A stretch of DNA of 41,473 nt, taken from NCBI GenBank assembly GCA_021298975.1, contig JAJTGC010000012.1, positions 1-41,473 of the forward strand, written 5' to 3'. Position 1 is the first letter of the stretch. Each line of letters starts with the position of its first letter. Made by a program: the position numbers and the translations under genes. This document shows, in pieces, positions 1 through 11,707 of this stretch. The notes below the pieces were generated by a model, which had not been told where the DNA came from, ran no database searches, and was given only the letters and a program-made list of their open reading frames with translations. This stretch comes from Oxalobacteraceae bacterium (lineage in GTDB: Bacteria > Pseudomonadota > Gammaproteobacteria > Burkholderiales > Burkholderiaceae_D).

Positions 1-504
1 GTGAATAATCAGCCGATAGAAAAACTCAAAATGACCTTCGGTGCGGTGGCGACCGATTTGCACACAGGGCAGGCGATCTTGTTCAGGCGCGGTAACACGG
101 GCACTGCGGTGCGTGCCTCCTCGGCGGTGCCGGGTGTGTTTCAGCCTGTACGCATTGGCAACAACCATTATGTGGATGGTGGTCTGGTGTCGCCAGTGCC
201 GGTGAGCTTTGCCCGCAAGATGGGCGCAGATTTTGTGATTGCGGTGAATATCTCCGCACAGCCGGAGGCGCAGCCTGCTTCGGGTACGTTGGAGGTTTTA
301 TTGCAAACCTTTGCGATCATGGGGCAAAGTCTGAATCACTATGAGTTGCGCGATGCGGATGTGGTGATTCGTCCCGAACTGGCGACGATGAAGGGGAATG
401 ATTTTCAGCAGCGGAATGTCGCGATCATGGCAGGCGAGCGGGCTACCACGGCATTGATGGGGGAAATCAAACAGCGTTTGAAGGCGAAACGGGAGCGGCC
501 TTGA
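1..504 (+). CDS. Patatin-like phospholipase, C-terminal part (truncated by window start)
   Basis: This is the distal part of an RssA/patatin-type serine lipid hydrolase. The visible 167 residues contain the segment RASSAVPGVFQPV (residues 38-50), typical of the region after the nucleophile elbow, and the DGG motif at 59-61 that carries the catalytic Asp of the Ser-Asp dyad. The GXSXG serine motif and the oxyanion-hole glycines are not visible and should lie upstream, outside the window. The GTG at base 1 is therefore probably an internal codon and not the start. The family cleaves acyl esters of phospholipids or related lipids. No signal peptide can be judged. The open frame ends with TGA and is followed by a 325-base gap filled with repeats. 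Family assignment is secure; substrate is unknown. Confidence 0.85.
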   Translation: MNNQPIEKLKMTFGAVATDLHTGQAILFRRGNTGTAVRASSAVPGVFQPVRIGNNHYVDGGLVSPVPVSFARKMGADFVIAVNISAQPEAQPASGTLEVLLQTFAIMGQSLNHYELRDADVVIRPELATMKGNDFQQRNVAIMAGERATTALMGEIKQRLKAKRERP

Positions 505-596
505 AACCAGGGTGACTTTGGGCTATTGATCGGGTAGGCAGGGATGATTTCGCATTGTCACGGTCAGTCATTGAACAACGAAAGACGCTGGATTCC

Positions 597-670
597 CCCT
601 TTCAGGGCGCGTACTGGCTTGCAAGCCAGTACCGTTACGCGGGCAGACCGCATGCGGTCTGAAACCCCGC
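597..670 (-). repeat. Double-palindrome repeat element, copy 1
   Basis: Two perfect palindromes lie side by side: a 22-bp one at 611-632 (centre TTGCAA) and an 18-bp one at 644-661 (CAGACCGCATGCGGTCTG). Read on the minus strand the whole unit is colinear with the repeats at 16351-16428 and 16429 onward: GGGGTTTC, a palindrome centred on GCATGC, a GC-rich linker ending AACGG, a palindrome built on ACTGGC/GCCAGT, then GCGCCCTG. The first palindrome differs in sequence between copies yet stays perfectly self-complementary. It resembles REP/BIME-type elements in form; no transposase is present in the window. Confidence 0.7.
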
Positions 671-679
671 TACATCTTT

Positions 680-736
680 CGCCGGGATAACGATGGAAAT
701 TTACGTGTCGCCTCAATAGCTGCTGTTATCCCAGCG
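680..736. repeat. Inverted repeat next to palindrome element
   Basis: Arms CGCCGGGATAAC (680-691) and GTTATCCCAGCG (725-736) pair at 11 of 12 positions around a 33-base interior. It lies just beyond the double-palindrome unit, so the gap between the phospholipase and the NlpC/P60 gene is largely repeat-derived. I see no gene in the rest of 505-829. Confidence 0.45.
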
Positions 737-829
737 CAGGCCTATATCCAGTGGCGTTACCTTGAATGACAGGTATTCAGTGAATGCTCGGACGCCCTGA
801 CAAATTCAACATCGAATTGGCTGAAGGTC

Positions 830-1375
830 TCAGCGCGGCGCAGGTTCAGCTTCCAAAACTCGACGTGCGCCATTGAAGCGTGTTTTCCAATAGCTCATAT
901 CCATGTCCTCGACACGAACGTTACGTCCGGTGGAGGGTGCATGAATGAACTGATTGTTGCCGAGATAGATGCCGACGTGAGAGAAAGCCCGATTGAGCGT
1001 GTTGAAAAAAACCAGATCGCCCGGTTGCAAGTCCTGCTTGTCGACGGGCTGACCTCGCTGGCTCATTTCATTGGAAGTGCGTGGGAGATTGGTGCCACCG
1101 GCTTCCCGAAAAACATAACGAACCAAACCGCTGCAATCGAGGCCCTGCTCGGGTGAATTGCCGCCGTAGCGGTAGCGTATGCCGACCAGCGAGAGTGCTT
1201 CGATCGCAATGTCAGCCGCGCGATCCGTGAAGCTGCTGATTTTTTCCAAGACGGTGGACGGCGCCTGTTCAGGCTCTGCGCTGGCGGGTGCGGGAATGAT
1301 CCATACGGTCGCAATCATTGCAAAGGCAATAGCGTTGCGTGCAGTATCGCTGAATCGGAATAGCCAGTGTTTCAA
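830..1375 (-). CDS. Exported NlpC/P60 (C40) peptidoglycan endopeptidase
   Basis: A single-domain cell-wall hydrolase of the NlpC/P60 family, which cuts peptide stems of peptidoglycan, often the gamma-D-Glu-diaminopimelate bond. Counting from a TTG start at 1375, the protein has 181 residues: a signal peptide with hydrophobic core at about 15-30 and a likely cut after ASA (31-33), then the catalytic domain from about 50 to 175. The catalytic Cys is C81 in DCSGL, with His H133 in SHVGIY and H145 in FIHAP. The TTG at 1375 is chosen because GAGG (1381-1384) sits five bases before it; a longer form could start at the TTG at 1432, but that adds 19 non-signal-like residues. It stands alone between the repeat-rich gap and the divergent GlcG-like gene. 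Confidence 0.88.
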   Translation of the reverse strand: MKHWLFRFSDTARNAIAFAMIATVWIIPAPASAEPEQAPSTVLEKISSFTDRAADIAIEALSLVGIRYRYGGNSPEQGLDCSGLVRYVFREAGGTNLPRTSNEMSQRGQPVDKQDLQPGDLVFFNTLNRAFSHVGIYLGNNQFIHAPSTGRNVRVEDMDMSYWKTRFNGARRVLEAEPAPR

Positions 1376-1533
1376 AGTAACCTCGAAGCAAATAAGCCCG
1401 CGGACTGTAAGCGATGTGTGCGAACTTGTCAAAAGCCGGACGAATCCTTCAGCCTTTCAGCGGATTTCTTGTCATATTTTTCAGATAATCTTGGCGTACA
1501 ATCCAGCCTTTCAAAATTAATGGGAGTAGCGCC

Positions 1534-1941
1534 ATGCGCTCAAAACAGGCACTCACGCTCGGAGACGTCAAAAAAATCGCTGCTGCTGCTGAGAAAGAGG
1601 CCTTGACCCATCAGTGGGCAGTCACCATTGCGATTGTCGATGACGGTGGCAATCTCTTGTGGCTGCAGCGTCTGGATGGTGCGGCCCCTGTATCAGCGTC
1701 GATTGCCCCATCGAAGGCGCGCACCGCAGCGCTGGGCGTTCGCGAAACCAAGGTGTACGAAGACATCATCAACAATGGCCGTTACTCCTTCCTCTCGGCG
1801 CCCAATATTGACGGCCTGCTCGAAGGTGGCGTGCCTATTCTCGTTGCAGGTGACTGCGTGGGCGCTGTTGGTGTTTCTGGTGTGAAATCCAATGAGGATG
1901 CGCAGATTGCCAAAGCGGGTATCGCTGCTCTGGCCTTGTAA
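1534..1941 (+). CDS. GlcG/HbpS-like heme-degrading-domain protein (DUF336)
   Basis: A 135-residue protein that is one complete GlcG/HbpS (DUF336) domain. Supporting features are the opening helix with LTLGDVKKIAAAAEKEA (8-24), the strand AIVDDGG followed by a basic-acidic pair, the conserved SKARTAAL stretch and the GGVPILV turn near residue 98. Family members bind heme or cobalamin, or are encoded beside glycolate and other oxidases; many have unknown roles. The start is supported by GGGAG just upstream (about 1521-1525). No signal peptide is visible, so it should be cytoplasmic, unlike secreted HbpS. A glycolate-oxidase-like FAD enzyme does occur in the window, but far away at 24.1 kb. Family is clear; function is not. 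Confidence 0.85.
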   Translation: MRSKQALTLGDVKKIAAAAEKEALTHQWAVTIAIVDDGGNLLWLQRLDGAAPVSASIAPSKARTAALGVRETKVYEDIINNGRYSFLSAPNIDGLLEGGVPILVAGDCVGAVGVSGVKSNEDAQIAKAGIAALAL

Positions 1942-1979
1942 GCGGACACTTCGCGCATAAGCGGCATGGCAGGCCGAGG

Positions 1980-2009
1980 TTGCTCGGGGATAGCGCTTCG
2001 AGCTATAAT
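1980..2009 (+). promoter_or_regulatory. Candidate sigma-70 promoter for carAB
   Basis: TTGCTC (1980-1985) and a perfect TATAAT (2004-2009) are separated by 18 bases. This would give a leader of about 140 bases before the carA start at 2158. I see no obvious attenuator hairpin in that leader. Confidence 0.5.
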
Positions 2010-2157
2010 TCGAAGGTTTAGCCATATCAGCCCGCCGCCCGCGTAAAACTACCGATACCAAGCCAGCTTCGCCCGATATTCGCACGCCCCTACGTGGCTT
2101 GCGTACAAGAAAGCTGAGACCGGATTATGTTGTGGCGGCACAACCCAGGAGTATCTC

Positions 2158-3304
2158 TTGCCGCCATTTTTAACGGCCAACACGCAACCGGCCTTCCTCG
2201 CACTCGCGGATGGCACGGTGTTTCAAGGCTTGTCCATCGGCGCTGCTGGCCACACCAGCGGAGAAGTGGTTTTCAATACGGCAATGACGGGATACCAGGA
2301 AATCCTGACCGATCCCAGCTACAGCCGCCAGATCGTCACCCTGACTTACCCTCATATTGGCAATACCGGCGTCAATCCCGAAGACGTCGAATCCGACCGT
2401 ATCCACGCCGCGGGTCTGGTGATTCGCGACTTGCCTCTGCTGGTGTCGAACTTTCGCGCCACGCAAAGCCTGCCTGACTATCTCAAATCCGAAAACATCG
2501 TTGCCATTGCCGGCATAGACACGCGCAAGCTCACGCGCATATTGCGCGAAAAGGGCGCGCAGAGCGGCGCCATCGTTGCCGGACCCAAGGCATCTGCGAA
2601 TACCGCACTCGATTACGCGCGGGGCTTTCCCGGCCTGTCCGGCATGGATCTGGCCAAAGTCGTCTCCACAACCAAGTCATACCCATGGACACAGACCGAA
2701 TGGCAGCTCGGGCAGGGGTATGGCACGCTCGATACGCCGAAATTCCACGTGGTCGCTTTTGATTACGGTGTGAAGTACAACATTCTGCGCATGCTCGCAG
2801 CGCGCGGCTGCAAGGTCACCGTCCTGCCAGCCCAATCCACAGCAGCCGACGCAATGGCGCACAAGCCAGACGGCATTTTTCTTTCCAACGGCCCCGGTGA
2901 TCCCCAGCCTTGTGACTACGCAATTGCTGCCGCACGCGAACTGATCGAAGCGGGTATACCGACCTTTGGTATCTGCCTCGGTCATCAGATCATGGCACTG
3001 GCTTCCGGCGCCAAAACCCTGAAGATGAAATTTGGTCATCACGGCGCCAATCACCCGGTGCAGGATCTCGACACCAAACAAGTGATGATCACTTCTCAGA
3101 ATCATGGTTTTGCGGTGGATCCCGATACGCTGCCCTCTAATTGTCGCGTCACGCATATCTCGCTGTTTGACGGGTCGTTGCAGGGATTCGAGCGTACCGA
3201 TCGTCCTGCCTTCTGCTTTCAGGGACATCCCGAAGCATCACCCGGTCCGCATGACATCGCCCCTTTGTTCGACCGCTTCGTGGCGATGATGGAGAAACAC
3301 ACCA

Positions 3305-3312
<8 letters not shown>
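2158..3312 (+). CDS. carA: Carbamoyl-phosphate synthase small (glutaminase) subunit
   Basis: CarA hydrolyses glutamine and channels ammonia to CarB for carbamoyl phosphate, the precursor of arginine and pyrimidines. The 384 residues contain the N-terminal CPSase small-chain domain (about 10-140, with [11 protein letters not shown]) and a class I glutamine amidotransferase domain (about 195-380). The catalytic triad is visible: C273 in FGICLGHQ, H357 and E359 in GHPEA. The start is a TTG: AGGAG at 2147-2151 is six bases upstream, and the length matches the family. The stop overlaps the carB start by 8 bases, indicating a coupled operon. A TATAAT-containing promoter lies about 150 bases upstream. 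Confidence 0.97.
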
Positions 3313-6535
<3,223 letters not shown>

Positions 6536-6558
6536 ATTGGTTTACACTTCAATCACCT

Positions 6559-6600
6559 CAGAGGCTGCGGAACGACGCAGCCTCTGTGCTTTTATCTTTA
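6559..6600 (+). terminator. Hairpin between carB and greA
   Basis: An 11-bp stem (6559-6569 with 6576-6586, built on AGAGGCTGCG) has a six-base loop and is followed by GTGCTTTTATCTTTA. It has the form of a moderate Rho-independent terminator, but it ends only some 14 bases before greA, so it may act as a partial terminator or a processing hairpin inside a carAB-greA transcript. Confidence 0.55.
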
Positions 6601-6613
6601 CCGAATGAACCCT

Positions 6614-7090
6614 ATGAGCTCAGTACCTATCACCGTCCATGGCGCACAACTGCTCAGAGACGAACTGCATCGACTCAAGCATGTCGAGCGTCCCGCAGTG
6701 ATCAACGCCATTGCAGAAGCCCGCGCACAGGGCGATTTGTCCGAGAACGCTGAATACGATGCGGCGAAAGAGCGGCAGAGCTTCATCGAGGGTCGTATTG
6801 CTGATCTCGAAGGCAAACTCTCCGCCGCACAGATCATTGACCCGAAACTGCTGGATGCCGAGGGACGTGTCGTGTTCGCGTCCACCGTATCGCTGGAGGA
6901 TCTGGAGAGCGGTGACAAGGTCACTTACCAGATCGTCGGCGAAGATGAGGCGGACCTGAAACTGATGAAAATCTCGATCAGCTCACCGATCGCACGCGCC
7001 CTGATCGGCAAGTACGCCGGCGATCAAGTCGAGGTGAAGGCGCCAGCCGGTGTGCGTGGCTACGAAGTGCTTGAGGTTCGTTACATCTGA
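6614..7090 (+). CDS. greA: Transcription elongation factor GreA
   Basis: GreA enters the RNA polymerase secondary channel and stimulates cleavage of backtracked transcripts. From the ATG at 6614 the protein has 158 residues, the standard length. It has the N-terminal coiled coil (about 10-75) with the conserved [18 protein letters not shown] stretch, whose acidic tip residues fall at D41 and E44 exactly as in the E. coli protein, and a C-terminal FKBP-like domain including [12 protein letters not shown] second ATG nine bases upstream (6605) is possible but would add three residues not seen in the family; neither has a clear Shine-Dalgarno. The stop overlaps the start of the next gene by one base. 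Confidence 0.95.
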   Translation: MSSVPITVHGAQLLRDELHRLKHVERPAVINAIAEARAQGDLSENAEYDAAKERQSFIEGRIADLEGKLSAAQIIDPKLLDAEGRVVFASTVSLEDLESGDKVTYQIVGEDEADLKLMKISISSPIARALIGKYAGDQVEVKAPAGVRGYEVLEVRYI

Positions 7091-7563
7091 TGCGGCTGGC
7101 GGGCTGGGTGCCTCATCTGCGGGTCCTGCTGGTCACGCTCTGGGCGGGCAGCTTGTGGACGGTGGGTTATCTGGTTGCGCCGACGCTTTTTGCGGCGTTG
7201 CCCGACCGTGCGCTGGCGGGCACGATTGCCGGAATCTTGTTCAGGGCGCAGGCCTGGTTGTCTTTGGCCTGTGGTTTCTTGCTTTTGCTGCTGGTTTGGC
7301 TGGACAAAGCACTCGTCACAAAACGCTCAACCTACCTGTTCATTGTCGCTATGCTGGTTTGTGTGTTGGTGGGCTATTTTGGATTGCAGCCTTTCATGGC
7401 GGAGATCCGGGCGGCTGCCGCAAACAAGGGCGGTGTTATGGATGAGGCGCTGCGTTCCCGATTTGGCATGCTGCATGGCATAGCCAGTGTGATCTACCTG
7501 ATGCAGAGTGCCCTTGCAGTCGCGCTGGTGTTAAAAACCAACCGGGCATTGCGCGCCGCCTAG
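7090..7563 (+). CDS. DUF4149 integral membrane protein
   Basis: A 157-residue membrane protein with four hydrophobic segments (about 10-35, 55-72, 82-100 and 128-150). The pattern LWAGSLWTVGYLVAPTLF near the N-terminus and the RFGMLHGIASVIYL segment fit the DUF4149 family, which is commonly found directly after greA in betaproteobacteria. Start and greA stop overlap as TGATG, so it is translationally coupled. Its 3' end overlaps the convergent yhbY stop codon: the two TAG stops share bases at 7561-7562. No function is established for the family. Confidence 0.85.
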   Translation: MRLAGWVPHLRVLLVTLWAGSLWTVGYLVAPTLFAALPDRALAGTIAGILFRAQAWLSLACGFLLLLLVWLDKALVTKRSTYLFIVAMLVCVLVGYFGLQPFMAEIRAAAANKGGVMDEALRSRFGMLHGIASVIYLMQSALAVALVLKTNRALRAA

Positions 7564-8027
7564 TCCCCCAATGCGCGTTTCTTGCGGCTTTTCTGGCGTG
7601 GTGTTTTCGCCCGTTTGATATTTCCGCCGGCAGTGACCCGCTCATTCCCTTTGACCATCACTTTGGTGATGGTGGGCTTTTTGGTTGGGTTGGTCTTGAC
7701 GATCACGACCTCGCGCAAGCCTTTGCCCCGTGTGGTTTTGGTTTCTTTCGGCACGTCTTTTTTGGGACGGTAAATTACCAGTAATTTACCGATGTGCTGA
7801 ACGGGGGCGGCATCCAGATCGGCGCAAATGGTCTCGTAGTGAGCAACCCGGATATCACGGTCATCACCCAGCACACGGATTTTGATCAGGCCATGTGAAT
7901 TCAGGCTGGTCTCAATTTCCTTCATGACGCCGGGTGTCAGCCCACCGTCGCCAATCATGACAACAGGGGCCAGGTCGTGGGCCTGAGCGCGCAAATCACT
8001 GCGCTGGGCGGGAGTAAGTTTCAGCAT
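7560..8027 (-). CDS. yhbY: YhbY-family CRM-domain RNA-binding protein with basic tail
   Basis: YhbY binds pre-50S particles and helps ribosome assembly. The first 95 or so of 155 residues form a single CRM domain: LTPAQRSDLRAQAH at the start, the GxxG RNA-binding loop GDGG at 26-29, and the GLIKIRVLG strand. Unlike the roughly 97-residue E. coli protein it continues with a Lys/Arg-rich, low-complexity tail (about 100-155, including RAKTPRQKSRKKRALGD) that probably adds non-specific RNA contact. It is divergent from rlmE with only 31 bases between the starts, so two genes of large-subunit maturation share one short promoter region. The ATG at 8027 gives the normal family N-terminus. Confidence 0.92.
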   Translation of the reverse strand: MLKLTPAQRSDLRAQAHDLAPVVMIGDGGLTPGVMKEIETSLNSHGLIKIRVLGDDRDIRVAHYETICADLDAAPVQHIGKLLVIYRPKKDVPKETKTTRGKGLREVVIVKTNPTKKPTITKVMVKGNERVTAGGNIKRAKTPRQKSRKKRALGD

Positions 8028-8058
8028 GAGCGACTTTCAAAAGCGGTATTCTACGTGA

Positions 8059-8703
8059 ATGTCAAAAAACAAAGTCAACAAGAACTGGCTACACGGCCAT
8101 ATCAACGATCCCTATGTGAAGCTGGCCCAGAAAGAGGGCTTTCGTGCTCGTGCCGCATTCAAACTGCAGGAGATTGACGAGGAGGAAAAGCTGATCAAGC
8201 CAGGTCAGGTGATTGTGGATCTGGGTTGTACACCGGGCAGCTGGGCTCAGTACGCGCGTCGCAAGCTGGCGGGCAAAGAGGGCGGGGGCATCCACGGCAC
8301 GATCATTGGCCTCGACATGCTGCCCATGGAGCCGGTGGCTGATGTGCATTTTATCCTCGGTGATTTTCGCGAACAGGCCATCCTGGACGCGTTGGAGCTC
8401 GCGGTCAGCGGTCGCAAGCTCGACCTGGTGCTCTCCGATATGGCGCCCAACCTGAGCGGAATTGCCGCCACCGATGCCGCTCGAATTGAGGATGTTGTCG
8501 ATCTGGCATTGGATTTTGCCCGCGCGCACTTGAAACCTTCAGGATGCCTGCTCGTCAAATGTTTTAACGGCAGCGGCTACAGCCAGATCGTCGATAAATT
8601 CCGTCAGTCCTTCAAGACGGTCAGTTCCAAGAAGCCCAAGGCTAGCCGGGATAAATCCTCGGAAATTTTTCTTCTGGGAAGAGGCCTGCGGAGCCCCGGC
8701 TGA
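8059..8703 (+). CDS. rlmE: 23S rRNA (uridine-2552) 2'-O-methyltransferase
   Basis: RlmE (FtsJ/RrmJ) methylates the ribose of U2552 in the A-loop during late 50S assembly using S-adenosylmethionine. The 214-residue protein has the SAM loop [13 protein letters not shown] (54-66) and the complete K-D-K-E catalytic set: K35 in AFKL, D127 in LSDMAPN, K167 in LLVKCFNG and E202 in KSSEIF. The N-terminal [12 protein letters not shown] segment is also typical. It is divergent from yhbY and lies 138 bases before ftsH, the usual rlmE-ftsH order. Confidence 0.96.
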   Translation: MSKNKVNKNWLHGHINDPYVKLAQKEGFRARAAFKLQEIDEEEKLIKPGQVIVDLGCTPGSWAQYARRKLAGKEGGGIHGTIIGLDMLPMEPVADVHFILGDFREQAILDALELAVSGRKLDLVLSDMAPNLSGIAATDAARIEDVVDLALDFARAHLKPSGCLLVKCFNGSGYSQIVDKFRQSFKTVSSKKPKASRDKSSEIFLLGRGLRSPG

Positions 8704-8841
8704 GGCGATCCTGCCGGCCGAATTTAAGCCTTGAAGAATCAGGGGTTTAGCGCAATGTCCTTGCTGGCAAGGTCTGGTTATTGCGAGTAGAATTTACCGG
8801 CAGACAAAAGCCGCCGAGCGGGCGGCACTCAAGGAGTCCTA

Positions 8842-10725
8842 GTGAACAACATGTTTTCCAAAGCCGCCATCTGGGTCGTGATCGCCCTGGTGCTATTTAC
8901 CGTCTTCAAGCAGTTCGATGAACGCGGCGTTGGTGGTGGTGCAACGGCAATTCCGTATTCCGATTTTCTTGATGAGGTGAAAGCCCAGCGCATTCGTGAG
9001 GCAACGATCGAAGATCGCACCATCATCGCGATTACGAATGACGGTAAGAAAATCAAAGCCACGACGACCAACCTTGATCGGGGTCTGATTGGTGATCTCG
9101 TCAACAATGGCGTGAAGTTTGATGTGCGGCAGCCTGAGCCGCCGTCATTCCTGTCGCAAGTCTTCATTTCCTGGTTCCCGATGCTCTTGCTTATTGGCGT
9201 GTGGATTTTCTTCATGCGTCAGATGCAGGGTGGTGGCAAGGGGGGTGCGTTCTCATTCGGCAAATCGAAAGCGCGCATGCTGGACGAGAACCAGAACCCG
9301 GTTACCTTTGCGGATGTCGCTGGTTGCGATGAAGCCAAAGAAGAAGTCTCCGAGCTGGTTGACTTCCTGCGTGACCCGACCAAATTTCAAAAGCTCGGCG
9401 GACGTATTCCTCGCGGCGTATTGATGGTCGGGCCGCCTGGTACAGGTAAAACTCTGCTGGCTCGCGCGATTGCCGGCGAAGCGAAAGTGCCGTTCTTCAC
9501 CATCTCCGGTTCGGACTTTGTTGAGATGTTTGTGGGCGTCGGCGCATCACGCGTGCGAGACATGTTCGAGAACGCGAAAAAACATTCGCCTTGCATCATC
9601 TTCATTGACGAAATCGACGCCGTAGGCCGTCATCGTGGCGCAGGCATGGGTGGCGGTAATGATGAACGCGAGCAAACCCTGAATCAATTGCTGGTCGAGA
9701 TGGATGGTTTCGAGGCAAATGCGGGTGTGATCGTGATTGCTGCAACTAACCGCTCCGATGTGCTTGACAAGGCATTGCTGCGCCCGGGTCGTTTCGATCG
9801 CCAGGTGATTGTCGGGCTGCCAGACATTCGTGGCCGCGAGCAGATTCTGAATGTGCACATGCGCAAGGTACCTATTGCGCCAGACGTCAAGGCTGACATC
9901 CTCGCACGCGGCACGCCGGGATTCTCGGGTGCTGACCTGGCCAATCTGGTCAATGAGGCAGCCCTGTTCGCGGCGCGCCGCAGTAAACGTCTGGTCGAGA
10001 TGCAGGACTTCGAAGATGCGAAGGACAAGATCGTCATGGGTCCCGAGCGCAAATCAGCCGTCATGCGCGAGGAAGAGCGCCGCAACACGGCGTTTCACGA
10101 GTCCGGACACGCCGTCGTTGCCAAGCTTTTACCCAAAGCCGACCCTGTACACAAAGTCACCATCATGCCGCGTGGTTTTGCGCTCGGTCTGACTTGGCAG
10201 TTGCCCGAGCATGACCGCGTGAACATGTACAAGGACAAGATGCTCGAAGAAATTGCGATTCTGTTTGCAGGTCGCATTTCCGAAGAAATCTTCATGAATC
10301 AGATGTCGACCGGGGCGTCAAACGACTTTGAGCGGGCTACCAAACTGGCGCGCGCGATGGTGACGCGTTACGGCATGTCCGAGTCGCTCGGCACCATGGT
10401 CTATGAAGATACCGATCAGGATTCCTACTTCGGTCGCATGTCCTCAAAAACGGTTTCCGAGGCGACGCAGCAGAAAGTCGACAATGCCATCCGGGGCATC
10501 CTCGACGAGCAGTATGCGCTCTCTCGCAGTCTGCTGGAACGCAACAGAGACAAGGTTGAAATGATGGCCAAGTCGCTGCTCGAATGGGAAACCATTGATG
10601 CGGACCAGATCAATGACATCATGGCGGGTAAAGAACCTCGTCCACCAAAAGCCGGTACGCCGCCACCGCGTTCCAGCGGCGGTGCCAGTGACGGCGGCGT
10701 AGAGCCCGCTGCTGCACCGGCCTGA
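8842..10725 (+). CDS. ftsH: ATP-dependent zinc metalloprotease FtsH
   Basis: FtsH is the membrane-anchored AAA protease that extracts and degrades membrane and short-lived cytosolic proteins. In 627 residues it shows an N-terminal transmembrane helix (about 5-22), a periplasmic domain, a second helix (about 105-125), the AAA module with Walker A GPPGTGKT at 197-204, Walker B IIFIDEID, the second region of homology with RPGRFDRQV, and the protease domain with zinc site HESGH at 419-423. The C-terminus is Pro/Gly/Ala-rich. The GTG start at 8842 follows AAGGAG (8831-8836) by five bases. A strong hairpin terminator follows. The upstream gap contains a CTTGAA box (8730-8735) but no convincing matching heat-shock -10. 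Confidence 0.98.
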   Translation: MNNMFSKAAIWVVIALVLFTVFKQFDERGVGGGATAIPYSDFLDEVKAQRIREATIEDRTIIAITNDGKKIKATTTNLDRGLIGDLVNNGVKFDVRQPEPPSFLSQVFISWFPMLLLIGVWIFFMRQMQGGGKGGAFSFGKSKARMLDENQNPVTFADVAGCDEAKEEVSELVDFLRDPTKFQKLGGRIPRGVLMVGPPGTGKTLLARAIAGEAKVPFFTISGSDFVEMFVGVGASRVRDMFENAKKHSPCIIFIDEIDAVGRHRGAGMGGGNDEREQTLNQLLVEMDGFEANAGVIVIAATNRSDVLDKALLRPGRFDRQVIVGLPDIRGREQILNVHMRKVPIAPDVKADILARGTPGFSGADLANLVNEAALFAARRSKRLVEMQDFEDAKDKIVMGPERKSAVMREEERRNTAFHESGHAVVAKLLPKADPVHKVTIMPRGFALGLTWQLPEHDRVNMYKDKMLEEIAILFAGRISEEIFMNQMSTGASNDFERATKLARAMVTRYGMSESLGTMVYEDTDQDSYFGRMSSKTVSEATQQKVDNAIRGILDEQYALSRSLLERNRDKVEMMAKSLLEWETIDADQINDIMAGKEPRPPKAGTPPPRSSGGASDGGVEPAAAPA

Positions 10726-10750
10726 TGCGCGCTTGCCAGTAACTGACCTG

Positions 10751-10794
10751 ACGGGGTGGGGAGTAATCCTCACCCCGTTTGTTCGTCTTCTTTT
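10751..10794 (+). terminator. Rho-independent terminator after ftsH
   Basis: ACGGGGTG (10751-10758) pairs with CACCCCGT (10771-10778); with three further inner pairs this makes an 11-bp stem around a six-base loop, followed by the T-rich tail TTGTTCGTCTTCTTTT. It lies within what would be the 5' end of folP if an upstream GTG start were used. Confidence 0.75.
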
Positions 10795-10812
10795 CCGTTC
10801 TCTGACCTGCTT

Positions 10813-11691
10813 GTGCTGAATCTGCCCGCCGATCACCTGCTCTGTGGCCGCTATCGTCTGCCTGTCGCCGGTGCGGACTTCCGTCCGCTGGTCATGGGCA
10901 TACTCAATGTCACGCCCGATTCTTTTTCCGATGGTGGGCAGTTCGCCTCACTCGATCTGGCGATTACCCATGCCGAGCAAATGATCGCTGATGGCGTTGA
11001 TATTATCGACATTGGTGGTGAGTCGACACGTCCCGGTGCGGTTACCGTGTCGGTAGACGAAGAATTGCGACGCATTATGCCCTTGGTCTATGCCCTGCGC
11101 GACTGTGGTAAACCCTTGTCTGTCGATACGCGCCGGCCGGAAGTCATGCGGGAGGTCATTCAGGCAGGCGTTGACATGATCAATGATGTCGAGGGGTTCC
11201 GAGCCGAAGGGGCTTTACGCTTGCTCAGTGAAAGCGATTGCGCCTTATGTATCATGCACATGCAAGGCAAGCCGCAGACCATGCAGCACATGCCCCACTA
11301 TGATGATGTGGTGGCCGAGGTCGGCGAGTTCCTGCTTGAGCGGGCAGCAGCGGCTGCACGGGTCGGTATCGATCGCCGGCGTTTGTGCATCGACCCGGGA
11401 TTTGGTTTCGGAAAAAACCTCAGCCACAATCTGACCCTGCTCAGGCAACTGGGCGATGTGCAGGCGACCGTCGGCCTGCCAGTACTCGCCGGATTGTCAC
11501 GCAAGAGCATGATTGGTACCCTGACCGGCCGTCCGGCAGAGCAGCGGCTCGCAGGCAGCATCGGGGCTGCATTGGCCGCCATCGTGCAGGGTGCGCGTAT
11601 CGTACGCGTGCATGATGTAGCCGAAACCGTAGATGCAATCAAAGTGTGGCAAGCCGCCATGAACCCAGAGCGGGCTGACCCGCAACACTGA
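10813..11691 (+). CDS. folP: Dihydropteroate synthase
   Basis: FolP condenses 6-hydroxymethyl-dihydropterin diphosphate with p-aminobenzoate to give dihydropteroate in folate synthesis; it is the sulfonamide target. All family signatures are visible: [44 protein letters not shown] and [10 protein letters not shown] place the start at the GTG at 10813 (292 residues), because an upstream in-frame GTG at 10756 lies inside the ftsH terminator stem and would add 19 unconserved residues. Neither start has a clear Shine-Dalgarno, so the true start is uncertain. It lies 16 bases before glmM, and the two are probably cotranscribed. Confidence 0.93.
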   Translation: MLNLPADHLLCGRYRLPVAGADFRPLVMGILNVTPDSFSDGGQFASLDLAITHAEQMIADGVDIIDIGGESTRPGAVTVSVDEELRRIMPLVYALRDCGKPLSVDTRRPEVMREVIQAGVDMINDVEGFRAEGALRLLSESDCALCIMHMQGKPQTMQHMPHYDDVVAEVGEFLLERAAAAARVGIDRRRLCIDPGFGFGKNLSHNLTLLRQLGDVQATVGLPVLAGLSRKSMIGTLTGRPAEQRLAGSIGAALAAIVQGARIVRVHDVAETVDAIKVWQAAMNPERADPQH

Positions 11692-11707
11692 CACGACAAG
11701 AGATCCC

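Noticed and set aside
8730-8760. CTTGAA box upstream of ftsH as a sigma-32 heat-shock promoter
   Set aside because: The -35 matches, but no CCCCAT-like -10 is found at the right distance, so I do not call it.
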